Program-made: the position numbers and the translations under genes
Source of the DNA: Richelia sinica FACHB-800
GTDB taxonomy: Bacteria; Cyanobacteriota; Cyanobacteriia; Cyanobacteriales; Nostocaceae
Direction of reading: 5' to 3'
Assembly (NCBI RefSeq): GCF_014698825.1
Contig: NZ_JACJTT010000004.1
Span: 159,043-223,042 of the forward strand
DNA length: 64,000 nt
Shown: piece after piece, positions 26,519-35,851 of the stretch
Layout: every line of letters begins with the position of its first letter
Numbering within the stretch: the first letter of the stretch is position 1
Notes under the pieces: model-generated
Seen by the model: only the letters and a program-made list of their open reading frames with translations
Databases searched by the model: none
What the model was told of the DNA's origin: nothing

Positions 26519-28005
26519 GTACTAAATAAAATTTGTCCATTGAAAATAGCCACTAACTTAACTCGCAATGGGCCGGCTGTATATGTATCTTCCGCAGCAA
26601 TGGCTTTAATTTCTAGTGGTTGATTAGATTGCTGTAACTGGGTCATAAACCTTAAGAAAGTACCATCTATTTCTACACTTTCCACAATTCCGGCATTGCG
26701 GGCCCGAAATTGGGAAGCAGAAATCAGCAAATCTAAACGTTGTCGCAGTTCATAAACTGTCATATTTTTCATATCTGCCGTGCTAGTGGCAAGGATTTGA
26801 CCAGCAGAAAATACCAGTTGATTTCTAGCTGCATCAGCAAAAAACTCGATTTGCTTTTCTCCCCGCACATAATTGCCCGCAGAAAACACCCGCACTACAT
26901 ATTCTCGACCATCTGCAATTTGTTTAACTAACTGCTCAATTTTTTCTTGGGTGACACGCAAGATATCCGCGCGATTAGTTGTAGCACCAGGTTCAGTTAA
27001 TTCTATATTGGCGTTGCGGTTAGCTGCCTGCAAAATTTGGATAATGGCGTTGCGGGCTGCCTGGGGTTGAGTTACCCTAACTACCCCAGCTGCTAACACT
27101 TGACCCCGAACTAAAGCTAATTTGCCCATTCTGAGGTCGCGATAGGACTGATAATATTTTTCTAATCTGGCAACTTCTCGTTCTAAATATGCTTGTTGTT
27201 TTTCTAATTCTTTCAGCCGCGATTCCCTTCTAGCAATCACTTGTTCTCGTTCTTTAATCGCTTGATTCCGACTTTGAATCAGTTTATCTAGTTGGGCGAT
27301 TTTTTCGTCTCTTTGTTCAATCACTTCTTGCCGATTAGCCAATTCGCGATCGCGTTTTTCAATAGCGGCTTTGGCTTCATCAATCGCTTTTTTCGCCTCT
27401 GCATACAGACGCTGACGTTCTGCCCGCAATTGTTCGACTGCTGCCTGTAAAGCTTGGCGTTGATTATTCACACTTTGCAATTGAGCTAAAGCCCGTTCAT
27501 ACTGAATCACCACTTCACCCAATTGGCTTTGGGTATTTTGCAGTTGGGCTTGAGTTTTAGCTTGACGGCTAATGGTGCGATTCAATTGTGCTTGGGTGGC
27601 TTGCTGTTTAGCATTGGCCGCCTGTAAAGACTGATTAATTCTTTGTAAATCTTGTTGAGCCTGGGTTTGTTCTTTTTTGGCTTGGTCGAGTTGACCTTCT
27701 ACTTGACTTTTCTGGGCTTCTGCTGTTTTTAGCTGTTCCCGCTTGTGGCGCAGATCCCGTTGAATATCTTCTAACTCAAATACCCCCTTGCGTAACCCTT
27801 CATCGGCGGCAAATAAAATGGCCAAAGTCGAAGCGGAAATCAGGCCACCAGTAAAAATAGTGACGATGACAGCCGTGTTTTTCGGTCTGAGGTTAAAAAG
27901 AGAGAGACGTGCCTTGCCGACTTTCGTGCCAATGCGATCGCCTACGGTGGCTATCACGCCTCCCAAAATTAAAATTGCTGCAATCAGGATGTACCCGGTG
28001 GTCAT
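26515..28005 (-). CDS. DUF3084 coiled-coil membrane protein
   Basis: 496 aa. Two membrane helices at the N-terminus (about 4-22 and 47-66) enclose a short basic segment (KARLSLFNLRPKNT). A long Gln/Ala/Glu-rich coiled coil fills about 75-290. The C-terminal part (about 300-496) is globular and has the conserved stretch LVRGQVLAAGVVRVTQP. DUF3084 proteins are nearly universal in cyanobacteria, with no settled function; the layout suggests an envelope or cytoskeletal scaffold. The four-base overlap with the YqgF/RuvX-like gene shows they form one operon. Confidence 0.9.
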   Translation of the reverse strand: MTTGYILIAAILILGGVIATVGDRIGTKVGKARLSLFNLRPKNTAVIVTIFTGGLISASTLAILFAADEGLRKGVFELEDIQRDLRHKREQLKTAEAQKSQVEGQLDQAKKEQTQAQQDLQRINQSLQAANAKQQATQAQLNRTISRQAKTQAQLQNTQSQLGEVVIQYERALAQLQSVNNQRQALQAAVEQLRAERQRLYAEAKKAIDEAKAAIEKRDRELANRQEVIEQRDEKIAQLDKLIQSRNQAIKEREQVIARRESRLKELEKQQAYLEREVARLEKYYQSYRDLRMGKLALVRGQVLAAGVVRVTQPQAARNAIIQILQAANRNANIELTEPGATTNRADILRVTQEKIEQLVKQIADGREYVVRVFSAGNYVRGEKQIEFFADAARNQLVFSAGQILATSTADMKNMTVYELRQRLDLLISASQFRARNAGIVESVEIDGTFLRFMTQLQQSNQPLEIKAIAAEDTYTAGPLRVKLVAIFNGQILFST

Positions 28006-28195
28006 CTTCAGCTACCGTTCACGTAGTGTGCTGTAGGCATAATGCTTCCAGATACAGCCTACTACTTTCCAGCCTTGTCTGTGGGGGATATGAATGTTGG
28101 CTAGGGCAGAAATTACCCAATTGATCAGTTTACCTCCGATTGTGGGTGTAATTTCTCGCCACCAAACCTGTACCATCTCCATCCCCCTGTTGAAG

Positions 28196-28867
28196 TTATG
28201 TGAATTGTCTACTTAAGGTTACAGGTTTATGCACAGTAATCTTCTTTTTGTGAATCGATATCATCTTTTTCTCTCTTAAGTCACCAAGTAAGCGAGTCAC
28301 AGTTACACGAGTGGAGCCAATTGCTTCCGCGATCGCTTGGTGGGATAACTTCAGATCAATGGTAATGCCATCAGCACAAGGTACGCCAAAATCTCGACAG
28401 AGAATCAACAAAAAGCTCACCAACCGTGAACCCATATCTCGATGAGCAAGGGTTTCGATCATCATCTCTGTTTGTAGAATCCGCGAAGACAAACCCCGCA
28501 GCATCAACATTGATAATTCTGGATTTTCCTTGAGTGCTTGTTCCACTTGTTCAATTGGCGCTGAGAGTAATTCTACAGCAGTAAATGCAACTGCATGGTA
28601 AAAACGGTCCGATTTGTTGCCCGTTAGCAATGACAAAACACCAAAAACACTATTTTCCCGCAGCAGCGCTACCGTTATTTCTTCTCCTGCCTCATATACC
28701 CTGGAAAGTTTCACAGCACCCTTGAGAAGAAAATAAACTCGTTCGGCAGGATCGCCGGGGAAAAAGATCGTTTTATTGCGTTCAAAAGTTTCGACAACTG
28801 GCGGAAAAGCTCCGGTTGCCATCTGACGAAACACATTTGCTAGGGCTTTATCTTGTGTCACGATCAT
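28196..28867 (-). CDS. ntcA: Global nitrogen regulator NtcA
   Basis: 223 aa from the ATG at 28867 ([15 protein letters not shown]), which is the known NtcA length; an upstream in-frame ATG at 28885 would add MGRGRE and is rejected. It is a CRP/FNR-family dimer with an effector (2-oxoglutarate) beta-barrel domain, a long dimerisation helix, and a C-terminal helix-turn-helix [19 protein letters not shown]. It activates ammonium-repressed genes and heterocyst differentiation by binding GTA-N8-TAC sites. The sequence agrees almost residue for residue with what I recall of Anabaena NtcA. A 377-base leader separates it from fabI on the other strand. Expect autoregulation; a candidate site is listed separately. 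Confidence 0.97.
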   Translation of the reverse strand: MIVTQDKALANVFRQMATGAFPPVVETFERNKTIFFPGDPAERVYFLLKGAVKLSRVYEAGEEITVALLRENSVFGVLSLLTGNKSDRFYHAVAFTAVELLSAPIEQVEQALKENPELSMLMLRGLSSRILQTEMMIETLAHRDMGSRLVSFLLILCRDFGVPCADGITIDLKLSHQAIAEAIGSTRVTVTRLLGDLREKKMISIHKKKITVHKPVTLSRQFT

Positions 28868-29244
28868 CTCCCTTCCCCTACCCAATGCCGGAAAAACAAA
28901 AACTGATTACCTAAGAATACACCTGAAAAATCAATAAATCACCGTCAACCTTTCTGTTTTTTCCTATACTCAAATTGATTTCTTCCTATTTATTAGTTTA
29001 TAATGATACATAATTATTGTTCATGGCAACTACTATTTGTTAATAAGTAGTTTCACGAACTGAAGTGAAAAGCTTTTTCCTATAAACATTTCCCACATAT
29101 TGATCCCTTGATCAAAAATCAGCATCTATTTTGTCACTGCCACACCCTAAAAAATCAGCATTTGAGAAAATACCTGACCCAAAAAAGTCAAACTAGGCGC
29201 AAATTCTAGTATGCTCCTAATGAGCGATGACCTTAATAATTTGT
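28868..29244. other. Divergent promoter region ntcA-fabI
   Basis: 377 bases with no gene. The leader of ntcA is AT-rich and contains the inverted repeat AACTACT-N11-AGTAGTT (29027-29051) overlapping a near-consensus NtcA site. A second possible half-conserved site, GTATTCTTAGGTAA on the minus strand, lies at about 28907-28920, near the ntcA start. Confidence 0.55.
29047..29060 (-). promoter_or_regulatory. Candidate NtcA-binding site upstream of ntcA
   Basis: On the minus strand GTTCGTGAAACTAC matches GTA-N8-TAC except for one base in the left half. Its centre is about 186 bases before the ntcA start codon, near the distance at which an NtcA-dependent promoter is known upstream of Anabaena ntcA. 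No clear -10 box at 22-23 bases could be fixed, so this remains a candidate. Confidence 0.35.
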
Positions 29245-30021
29245 ATGCTGAATCTTGCTGGAAAAAACGCCCTAGTTACAGGTATTGCCAATAACCGCTC
29301 TATTGCTTGGGGTATTGCCCAACAACTGCACAAAGCAGGCGCTAATTTAGGTATTACCTACTTGCCTGATGACAAGGGCAAGATGGAAAAAAAAGTGGCA
29401 GAATTGGTAGAACCACTCAACCCTAGTTTATTTCTTCCTTGCAATGTCGAAAATGACGAGCAAATTCAATCTACCTTTGCAACCATCCGGGAGAAATGGG
29501 GAAAATTAGATATTCTTGTCCACTGTCTTGCCTTCGCTAATAAAGATGATTTAAGTGGAGACTTTAGTCAAACTTCTCGTTCTGGATTTAGTAAAGCTCT
29601 AGAAGTTAGTACCTATTCATTAGTACAGTTAAGTGGGGCAGCCAAACCACTCATGACAGAAGGGGGCAGTATAGTTACTCTTAGTTATTTAGGAGCAGCA
29701 AGGGCAGTTCCTAACTACAATGTCATGGGCGTAGCTAAAGCTGGTTTAGAAGCTAGTGTGCGTTACCTCGCAGCAGAACTTGGCCCCCAAAATATTCGTG
29801 TCAATGGCATTTCCGCCGGGCCGATTCGCACTTTAGCATCTTCAGCTGTAGGTGGGATTTTAGATATGATCCACCATGTTGAAGAAATAGCCCCCCTACG
29901 TCGCACCGTCACCCAATTAGAAGTGGGCAGCACTGCCGCATTTCTGTGCAGCGACCTATCCAGTGGCATCACTGGACAAATCCTGTATGTAGATGCAGGA
30001 TACGAAATCATGGGGATGTAA
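29245..30021 (+). CDS. fabI: Enoyl-[acyl-carrier-protein] reductase (NADH)
   Basis: 258 aa from the ATG at 29245 (MLNLAGKNALVTGIANNRSI), the usual FabI start; an upstream ATG at 29227 would add six residues. It is a short-chain-dehydrogenase-type FabI that reduces trans-2-enoyl-ACP in the last step of each fatty-acid elongation cycle. Seen are the cofactor loop GIANNRSIAWGIA, LVHCLAFANKDDL, and the catalytic Tyr and Lys in YNVMGVAKAGLEASVRYLA (Tyr-x6-Lys). hisB follows in the same direction after a 124-base gap that contains heptamer repeats, so co-transcription is possible. Confidence 0.96.
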   Translation: MLNLAGKNALVTGIANNRSIAWGIAQQLHKAGANLGITYLPDDKGKMEKKVAELVEPLNPSLFLPCNVENDEQIQSTFATIREKWGKLDILVHCLAFANKDDLSGDFSQTSRSGFSKALEVSTYSLVQLSGAAKPLMTEGGSIVTLSYLGAARAVPNYNVMGVAKAGLEASVRYLAAELGPQNIRVNGISAGPIRTLASSAVGGILDMIHHVEEIAPLRRTVTQLEVGSTAAFLCSDLSSGITGQILYVDAGYEIMGM

Positions 30022-30145
30022 TAAGATTTGGTAATTGGTAATTGGTGAATTAGTTCTATCTTGGGGTCTCCCTGCTACAACCATTGTGAAACCCCTGGGG
30101 GCAATTTCACCTTCACCTTTTACCCCTGACCCATTACCCCAACCT

Positions 30146-30772
30146 ATGCAAATCAGCGAACGTCCTACCTCTATCACCCCAACTCCACGCACAGCTACTG
30201 TTCACCGCACCACTGGTGAAACTGATGTGCAAGTGACGATTAACTTAGATGGTACGGGGATTTGCCAAGCCTCTACAGGCATTCCTTTTTTAGATCACAT
30301 GCTGCATCAAATCGCTTCCCACGGTTTGATTGACCTGGAAGTCCAAGCCAAGGGTGACTGGGAAATTGATGACCACCACACCAATGAGGATGTGGGTATT
30401 ACCTTGGGTCAAGCTTTATTTCAAGCCTTAGGTCACAAGAAAGGTATTGTCCGGTTTGGTAACTTTCTCGCACCCTTAGACGAAGCGTTGGTACAAGTCG
30501 CCTTAGACTTTTCTGGTAGACCTCACCTCAGCTATGGCTTGGCAATTCCCACCGAGCGAGTAGGAACCTATGATACTCAATTAGTCAGAGAGTTTTTTGT
30601 CGCCTTGGTGAATCACAGCCAAATGACGCTGCACATTCGTCAACTAGATGGAATTAACTCCCACCACATTATTGAAGCTACTTTTAAAGCCTTTGCCAGA
30701 GCCATGCGTATGGCTGTGGAAATTGACCCCCGTCGTGCTGGCACAATTCCCAGTTCTAAGGGTGTTTTATAG
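30146..30772 (+). CDS. hisB: Imidazoleglycerol-phosphate dehydratase
   Basis: 208 aa from the ATG at 30146 ([21 protein letters not shown]). A further upstream in-frame ATG at 30035 would add 37 residues of non-family sequence and is rejected. It catalyses the sixth step of histidine synthesis, dehydration of imidazole glycerol phosphate. Metal-binding histidine motifs are clear: [27 protein letters not shown], and [16 protein letters not shown]. It is the monofunctional form, without the phosphatase domain of the enterobacterial fusion. It is isolated from other his genes, as usual in cyanobacteria. Confidence 0.96.
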   Translation: MQISERPTSITPTPRTATVHRTTGETDVQVTINLDGTGICQASTGIPFLDHMLHQIASHGLIDLEVQAKGDWEIDDHHTNEDVGITLGQALFQALGHKKGIVRFGNFLAPLDEALVQVALDFSGRPHLSYGLAIPTERVGTYDTQLVREFFVALVNHSQMTLHIRQLDGINSHHIIEATFKAFARAMRMAVEIDPRRAGTIPSSKGVL

Positions 30773-30774
30773 CA

Positions 30775-30802
30775 GGGGACAGGTGACAGGTGACAGGTGA
30801 CA
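30775..30802. repeat. Heptanucleotide tandem repeat (STRR type)
   Basis: About four repeats of AGGTGAC, the first imperfect, directly after the hisB stop and abutting copy C of the interspersed repeat. It is the reverse complement of the heptamer at 9183-9204. A different heptamer-like run (GGTAATT) occurs at about 30031-30044. Confidence 0.75.
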
Positions 30803-30874
30803 GTGCTAAAAGCCTTTGAGTGTCTAAGTTTTAGTTGTAGTTAATGTCCTAACTGTCTTGTCTACGGCTATATA
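30801..30874 (+). repeat. Interspersed repeat, copy C
   Basis: Matches copies A and B from CAGTGCTAAAAGCCTTTG to the terminal GGCTATATA. As in copy A the left terminus TATAGC is not visible; here the AGGTGAC heptamers take its place. Confidence 0.75.
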
Positions 30875-30950
30875 AGCTACTCCAGGTCAGAGTTTGCTCT
30901 TTTGATTTACTACCAATTATCTGTTTTTGTTTATTTTTCAGGTGACAGAG

Positions 30951-31934
30951 ATGAAGTCTGTTGCAGGCGTGCCTGATGCTCCATCAAATTCTCCAAATAC
31001 TGCTACAGTAGTTCTCACTTCCGAACTACGAAAAGTCTATCGTACTGGGTTTTGGCTGAATCAAAAAGTCGTACCTTTGAAAAGCTGTTCTTTGCAAGTT
31101 TATCAAGGAGAAACCTTTGGCTTACTCGGCCCCAATGGTGCAGGAAAAACTACTTTATTAAAGCTGCTCTTGGGGATTATTCGCCCCAGCGGAGGTAAGG
31201 GTTTATTATTAGGGAAACCATTAGGCGATCGCTCCGTTAAGCAGCGTCTCGGTTATTTGCCAGAAAATCCCTACTTGTATGACTATCTGACTGGTTGGGA
31301 ATTTTTGCAGTTAGCCGCAGGTTTATTCCAAATCCCTGGCCAAGTTCAGCGTCAACGCATCCCACAATTGCTGGAATTAGTGGGTTTATCCTTAGCTGAT
31401 GCCCGAAAAAAGCCGATGCGGCGTTATTCCAAGGGAATGCTCCAGCGTGTGGGGATGGCCCAAGCTTTGATAAATGACCCAGATGTGGTATTCCTGGATG
31501 AACCAATGTCTGGACTAGACCCTATGGGACGCTACCAAATGCGAGAAATCATTCTCTCGCTGAAAGCGGCTGGCAAGACCATCTTTTTCAACAGTCACAT
31601 TCTCAGTGAAGTAGAACAAATATGCGATCGCATTGCCATTCTCAATCAAGGTGAATTAATCTGTACAGGTTCTCTCCAGGAATTATTAAGTAAGGAGAAT
31701 ACTTACCACATCAAAGGACAAGGAGGCGACAGCAACATTCTCAAAAAATGGATACATAATTTAGAATTTGAATCTCACGGCTCTTGGCAAGGTATCCTCC
31801 AAGAAGATTATTATGATTTTCTGTCTAGCTTACGTTTAATGGGTGGAAAAATCACCCATATGAACCTATCTAGTCAATCCCTGGAAGAATTTTTTATTCA
31901 ACAAATTCAGTACACAAATCATCCCCATAACTGA
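30951..31934 (+). CDS. ABC transporter ATP-binding protein (NatA/CcmA-like)
   Basis: 327 aa from the ATG at 30951, which has GGTGACAGAG just upstream; the first in-frame ATG at 30927 would add eight residues. One ABC ATPase domain: [16 protein letters not shown] (Walker A), YSKGMLQRVGMAQALI (signature, SKGM form), VVFLDEPMSGLDP (Walker B) and NSHIL (H-loop). The C-terminal 90 residues form the extra domain typical of ABC-2-type drug, lipid or sodium exporters. No permease gene is adjacent in this window: the next gene encodes an outer-envelope export protein. A role in polysaccharide or lipid export with a distant permease is a guess from context. Confidence 0.9.
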   Translation: MKSVAGVPDAPSNSPNTATVVLTSELRKVYRTGFWLNQKVVPLKSCSLQVYQGETFGLLGPNGAGKTTLLKLLLGIIRPSGGKGLLLGKPLGDRSVKQRLGYLPENPYLYDYLTGWEFLQLAAGLFQIPGQVQRQRIPQLLELVGLSLADARKKPMRRYSKGMLQRVGMAQALINDPDVVFLDEPMSGLDPMGRYQMREIILSLKAAGKTIFFNSHILSEVEQICDRIAILNQGELICTGSLQELLSKENTYHIKGQGGDSNILKKWIHNLEFESHGSWQGILQEDYYDFLSSLRLMGGKITHMNLSSQSLEEFFIQQIQYTNHPHN

Positions 31935-32122
31935 TAGATTGGAATGGTTTTCAAGATTCAGGCTTTACTAAAATTTCAAATTTAAGTAATCAATTATCTC
32001 CGGGCAAAACTAGTCTGTCACAGAAAATAAAAATGTTGAGGAACTTCAATATTTCAGTATAGTCAACGTTAAAATGTCTAGGCATTCCCTCCCAGATAGT
32101 AGTTTCAGATTCTCAGGTAAAT

Positions 32123-33571
32123 ATGCTTAATAAAGATTTGTGGAAATTCCTCGCCCATTCAACAACGGGTCTGGCTTTATTAACAGTTGTAAATTTAGCT
32201 TTACCATCTGTGAGTGTTGCTCAGAAAAAACCAGTAGCAACTACAGCACCTACAACTACAAGTACCAATATAGCGACAGATTATTTATTAGGTGGTGGCG
32301 ACCTGATTCGGGTGAATGTATTTGAAGTCCCTGAATATACAGGTGAATATCAAGTTCCCCCTGGTGGTTCCATTAACTTACCTTTGATTGGTAGTATTCC
32401 TGTATTGGGATTAACAACTGAACAAGCCGCAGATGAAATAGCTAGAAGATATGCCCGCTTTCTCAAGCGTCCTCTGATTTCTGTCAACCTATTATCGCCT
32501 CGTCCTATTAATATTTTTGTAGCTGGGGAAGTAACTAGACCAGGTGCTTACACTCTCAGCTTACAAGGTGGTGCTGGTAACAATCCTGGTGTGCAATATC
32601 CTACTGTTCTAGCTGCATTAACCTCTGCTCAAGGTGTAACACTAGCGGCAGATGTGACTAAAGTTGAATTACGTCGCAAAACCGGTAGAACTGGAGAGCA
32701 AACAGTTCCTCTCAATCTCAAAGAACTCACCCAAACCGGGAGAATTTCCCAGGATATTACCTTGCGGGATGGAGACACCATTTATGTCCCCACGGCAACT
32801 ACCCTCAACGTTGCGGAAGCACGGAATTTATTTTCAGCTAACTTTGCTGCTAATCAAACTGCACCCAGGACAGTTGTAGTCATTGGTGAGGTTTACCGTC
32901 CTGGTTCCTATTTAGTTACTCAAGGTACCAGCGATGGTAAAGATGGTGCTCCCCAAGGAAGTGGTTTACCAACGGTGATGCGATCGCTCCAATTAGCTGG
33001 GGGAATTACCTCTCAAGCAGATGTACGTAATATTAGGTTACGTCGTCCCACCAGAACCGGCTCAGAACAAACTATTGACCTCAACCTCTGGGAACTCCTC
33101 AAAAGTGGTGATATTAATCAAGACATAGTAGTTCAAGATGGAGATACCATTGTTGTACCCACAGCCACTGCTCTCAGTCCAGCCGAAGCTACTCAATTAG
33201 CTACCACCACTTTATCACCGAGTAAAATTCAGGTGGGTGTAGTTGGTGAAGTGAAAAAACCTGGTACTGTAGACTTGCAACCCAATAGTTCCTTAAATCA
33301 GGCTCTATTAGCAGCTGGTGGTTTTAACGACGGTAGAGCAAGTAGAGGAGCGGTGGATTTAATTCGCCTTAATCCCAATGGCACAGTCACCAAGCGTGTA
33401 GTTAAAGTAGATTTTTCCAAAGAAATTAACGAAGAAACTAACCCCATTCTTCGCAATAACGATGTTGTCGTTGTAGACCGTAACGGTTTAACTAGAACTG
33501 GAGATTCAATCAATACTGTATCCGGCCCTCTGGGTGTGATATTTAATATTCTCAGATTTTTCGGACTCTAG
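32123..33571 (+). CDS. Polysaccharide biosynthesis/export protein (Wza-like, SLBB domains)
   Basis: 482 aa. A cleavable signal peptide is visible (LAHSTTGLALLTVVNLALP, then SVSVAQ, Ala-x-Ala type site near residue 33), with no lipobox cysteine. The poly-export domain (about 48-125: YLLGGGDLIRVNVFEVPEYT) is followed by three SLBB modules starting near NIFVAGEVTRPGAYTL, VVVIGEVYRPGSYLV and VGVVGEVKKPGTVDL. Such proteins form the outer part of the channel for capsule or exopolysaccharide. It probably sits in the periplasm/outer membrane. It is a single gene with a terminator hairpin after it; the ABC ATPase gene lies 188 bases upstream. The glycan operon at 36-44 kb is a possible partner, but that is only proximity. 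Confidence 0.92.
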   Translation: MLNKDLWKFLAHSTTGLALLTVVNLALPSVSVAQKKPVATTAPTTTSTNIATDYLLGGGDLIRVNVFEVPEYTGEYQVPPGGSINLPLIGSIPVLGLTTEQAADEIARRYARFLKRPLISVNLLSPRPINIFVAGEVTRPGAYTLSLQGGAGNNPGVQYPTVLAALTSAQGVTLAADVTKVELRRKTGRTGEQTVPLNLKELTQTGRISQDITLRDGDTIYVPTATTLNVAEARNLFSANFAANQTAPRTVVVIGEVYRPGSYLVTQGTSDGKDGAPQGSGLPTVMRSLQLAGGITSQADVRNIRLRRPTRTGSEQTIDLNLWELLKSGDINQDIVVQDGDTIVVPTATALSPAEATQLATTTLSPSKIQVGVVGEVKKPGTVDLQPNSSLNQALLAAGGFNDGRASRGAVDLIRLNPNGTVTKRVVKVDFSKEINEETNPILRNNDVVVVDRNGLTRTGDSINTVSGPLGVIFNILRFFGL

Positions 33572-33596
33572 GTTAGCCACTACCAAAAATACAAAT

Positions 33597-33653
33597 ATCG
33601 CTAGGTCATTCAGTACACAGTCAGCATATCTTGAATAGTACCTAGCGATTTTA
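33597..33653 (+). terminator. Terminator after the export protein gene
   Basis: Perfect 10-base arms ATCGCTAGGT (33597-33606) and ACCTAGCGAT (33640-33649), followed by TTTATC. It lies between convergent genes and begins 25 bases after the stop. Confidence 0.65.
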
Positions 33654-33683
33654 TCGTGTTAAAAAATTGTTTTTGCTAACTTT

Positions 33684-34058
33684 TTAAGACAAAGAATCTA
33701 AATCTAAGGATTTCATACCACGCTGTTCGGCAAAATCCAACATACTACCTAACTGAAACCACACTAATAAACAAGTTAATAAACTCAGTGGTAAACCAAC
33801 TCCTACAGCGAGGAGAGTGGGAAAGCCAAATATTTCCAATCCTGAAGAAACAAATACACAGATACCCGCAGTAATGCCAATGAAAGGAACAACTACTTGT
33901 TTCCAGGGGGAAGGATATTTTTGATTTTCTGTGCGTTTATTAGTCCATTGGCGGACAATTACTTTCAAAGTACCAGATAAAGCTACACCAGAAGTTAATG
34001 CTGCCAAAAAACCAGCCAGTAATAAAAAGTATGGTGGTTGCAGAGGAAAATAATACAT
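33684..34058 (-). CDS. Small membrane protein of unknown function
   Basis: 124 aa with three likely membrane helices (about 10-32, 54-76 and 78-100) separated by a basic cytoplasmic-type loop (RQWTNKRTENQKYPSPWKQ). No family is recognised. The gene follows the ABC1/UbiB-like kinase gene by 23 bases on the same strand, suggesting one transcript and perhaps a role in the same membrane process. The C-terminal tail (DFAEQRGMKSLDLDSLS) is soluble. Confidence 0.7.
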   Translation of the reverse strand: MYYFPLQPPYFLLLAGFLAALTSGVALSGTLKVIVRQWTNKRTENQKYPSPWKQVVVPFIGITAGICVFVSSGLEIFGFPTLLAVGVGLPLSLLTCLLVWFQLGSMLDFAEQRGMKSLDLDSLS

Positions 34059-34081
34059 GAAAACTCCTGATGTTTATTAAA

Positions 34082-35851
34082 TTAATTTTGATTGGTCGAT
34101 GGATTGGCAACAAAGCCAACAAAAGATGTAGTTTTTGGCAAAATAGTAGCCACGCCTTCCCTCGATAATTCTGTGAGCAGACCAATTGCTACATCAAGTA
34201 AGCGATTGGGTGGTAAGTCATCTTTGACTAAGTTCCACAGGCGTTGTACTTCTTCTGTATGTAGGCGGTCATCTTCAGTCAAAGCTAATACTAACTGACG
34301 ACGGAGAAATTTACCCTCCTCAGACAGTAAATATTGTAACCCCATCTTGGCAGTAGGTAAGACATCAAATTCGCCATCCGTGCGAGCGATCGCAATCAAG
34401 TTTTCCAATCGCTGCCACTGGAACTTACCATCTTTAAATAAAACATTTAATAACCGTCTTCTTAAAGCTGGAGATTCTCCAGTCAAAAGCCTTCTTGCCA
34501 CATAGGGGTATCCCACTTCCACAATTTTGAAATTGGGATTGAGACTCAATGCAATTCCTTCCTGGGTGACCAGAGAACGAATAATTAAAGCAAATTTTGC
34601 CGGTACTCGGAAAGGATAATCATACATCAATTCCGAAAACTGGTCGGTAATGGTTTTAAAGTTAAATTCCTGAACATTCTTACCAATAGCCTCTCCCAGC
34701 ACAGCTTCTAAGGCTGGCACAATGGGAGTAATGTTGGTATTTGCAGTCAGAAATCCTAAGTTAACAAAGTCTACAGCTAAATCTGTGTAATCTTTATTGA
34801 CTAAATGGACTAAGGCATCTACCAAGCTTTCCTTGGTGGTTTCTTCCAATTGATCCATCATGCCAAAATCAATATAAGCCATGCGTCCATCTGGCATAGC
34901 GAATAAATTACCAGGATGAGGATCAGCGTGAAAGAATCCGAATTCTAACAATTGTTGTAATCCAGATGTGACACCAATTTGGATAATAGCTTCTGGATCT
35001 AGACCTGCGGCGCGAATGCTTTGGGTATCTGTGAGCTTAAACCCATTAATCCATTCCAGAGTCAAAATTCGACCGCTACTAAAAGACCAATAAATTTTAG
35101 GAACTTTGACTTGGGGATCATCGCGGAAGTTATTGGCGAATTTTTCCGCGTTTCTGCCTTCATTGATATAGTCGATTTCTTCAAATAACTTGGTGCCAAA
35201 TTCATCGACAATTAAAGTTAGATCATGGCCAAGGTTGAGTGGTAACCAAGGTGCTAGCCACCCAGCAGCCCAACGCATCAAGTATAAATCCAGGGTTAAG
35301 ATGGGGCGTAAGTTGGGCCTTTGGACTTTGACTGCTACTTCCTCACCACTGAGCAAACGACCACGATAAACCTGACCTAAGCTAGCTGCTGCAATCGGTC
35401 TGGGAGAAAGTTCACTAAAAACTTCTTGAATTGGTTTGTCTAACTCTGCTTCGATAATCTGATAAGCCAAGTCATTATCAAATGGTGGTAACTTGTCTTG
35501 CAGCTTAATCAGTTCTTCCAGAAAATCTTTACGAATTAAATCTGGTCTGGTTGAGAGGGCTTGACCAACTTTAATAAATGTCGGGCCCAGGTTGGTGAGT
35601 AATTCACGCAGTTGGGTAGCTCGTTTACCCTGGTTCTGCTCAATCTGGTTTTGCCACTCGTCCCATTTAAGACCAAGTATAAAACCTGCAAAAGACCAAG
35701 TAATTTTGAGGATGCGTCCCCATACCAACCAAGGACGGTAACGAAAATAACGAGCGATCGCTTCCGGATTATATTGCCTATCTTTAGCAGGTTGATAGTG
35801 ACCCACGCCTTTATTTGCCTCTTCCACTGGAAAATTTACACTGATAACCAT
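34082..35851 (-). CDS. ABC1/UbiB (AarF) family atypical kinase
   Basis: 589 aa. Typical ABC1K features are seen: KxGQ-type motif in GPTFIKVGQALSTRPD, the Ala-rich loop AAASLGQVYRGRLLSGEEVAVKVQRP (here split for reading; Lys in VAVKVQ), FEEIDYINEGRNAEKFANNF, and the kinase-like catalytic and metal segments FFHADPHPGNLF and YIDFGMMDQL. In bacteria and plastids these proteins support quinone synthesis or lipid turnover at membranes. A C-terminal region with weak hydrophobicity (after about 500) follows. It probably acts at the plasma or thylakoid membrane. ATG or GTG at the very start (VVISVNFPVEEANKG) is uncertain; the first residues are not conserved. It is the first gene of a two-gene leftward unit. 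Confidence 0.92.
   Translation of the reverse strand: MVISVNFPVEEANKGVGHYQPAKDRQYNPEAIARYFRYRPWLVWGRILKITWSFAGFILGLKWDEWQNQIEQNQGKRATQLRELLTNLGPTFIKVGQALSTRPDLIRKDFLEELIKLQDKLPPFDNDLAYQIIEAELDKPIQEVFSELSPRPIAAASLGQVYRGRLLSGEEVAVKVQRPNLRPILTLDLYLMRWAAGWLAPWLPLNLGHDLTLIVDEFGTKLFEEIDYINEGRNAEKFANNFRDDPQVKVPKIYWSFSSGRILTLEWINGFKLTDTQSIRAAGLDPEAIIQIGVTSGLQQLLEFGFFHADPHPGNLFAMPDGRMAYIDFGMMDQLEETTKESLVDALVHLVNKDYTDLAVDFVNLGFLTANTNITPIVPALEAVLGEAIGKNVQEFNFKTITDQFSELMYDYPFRVPAKFALIIRSLVTQEGIALSLNPNFKIVEVGYPYVARRLLTGESPALRRRLLNVLFKDGKFQWQRLENLIAIARTDGEFDVLPTAKMGLQYLLSEEGKFLRRQLVLALTEDDRLHTEEVQRLWNLVKDDLPPNRLLDVAIGLLTELSREGVATILPKTTSFVGFVANPSTNQN

Noticed and set aside
28868..28885. Longer NtcA starting at 28885
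   Set aside because: The six extra residues (MGRGRE) are not part of the NtcA N-terminus known to me; [13 protein letters not shown] is the standard start.
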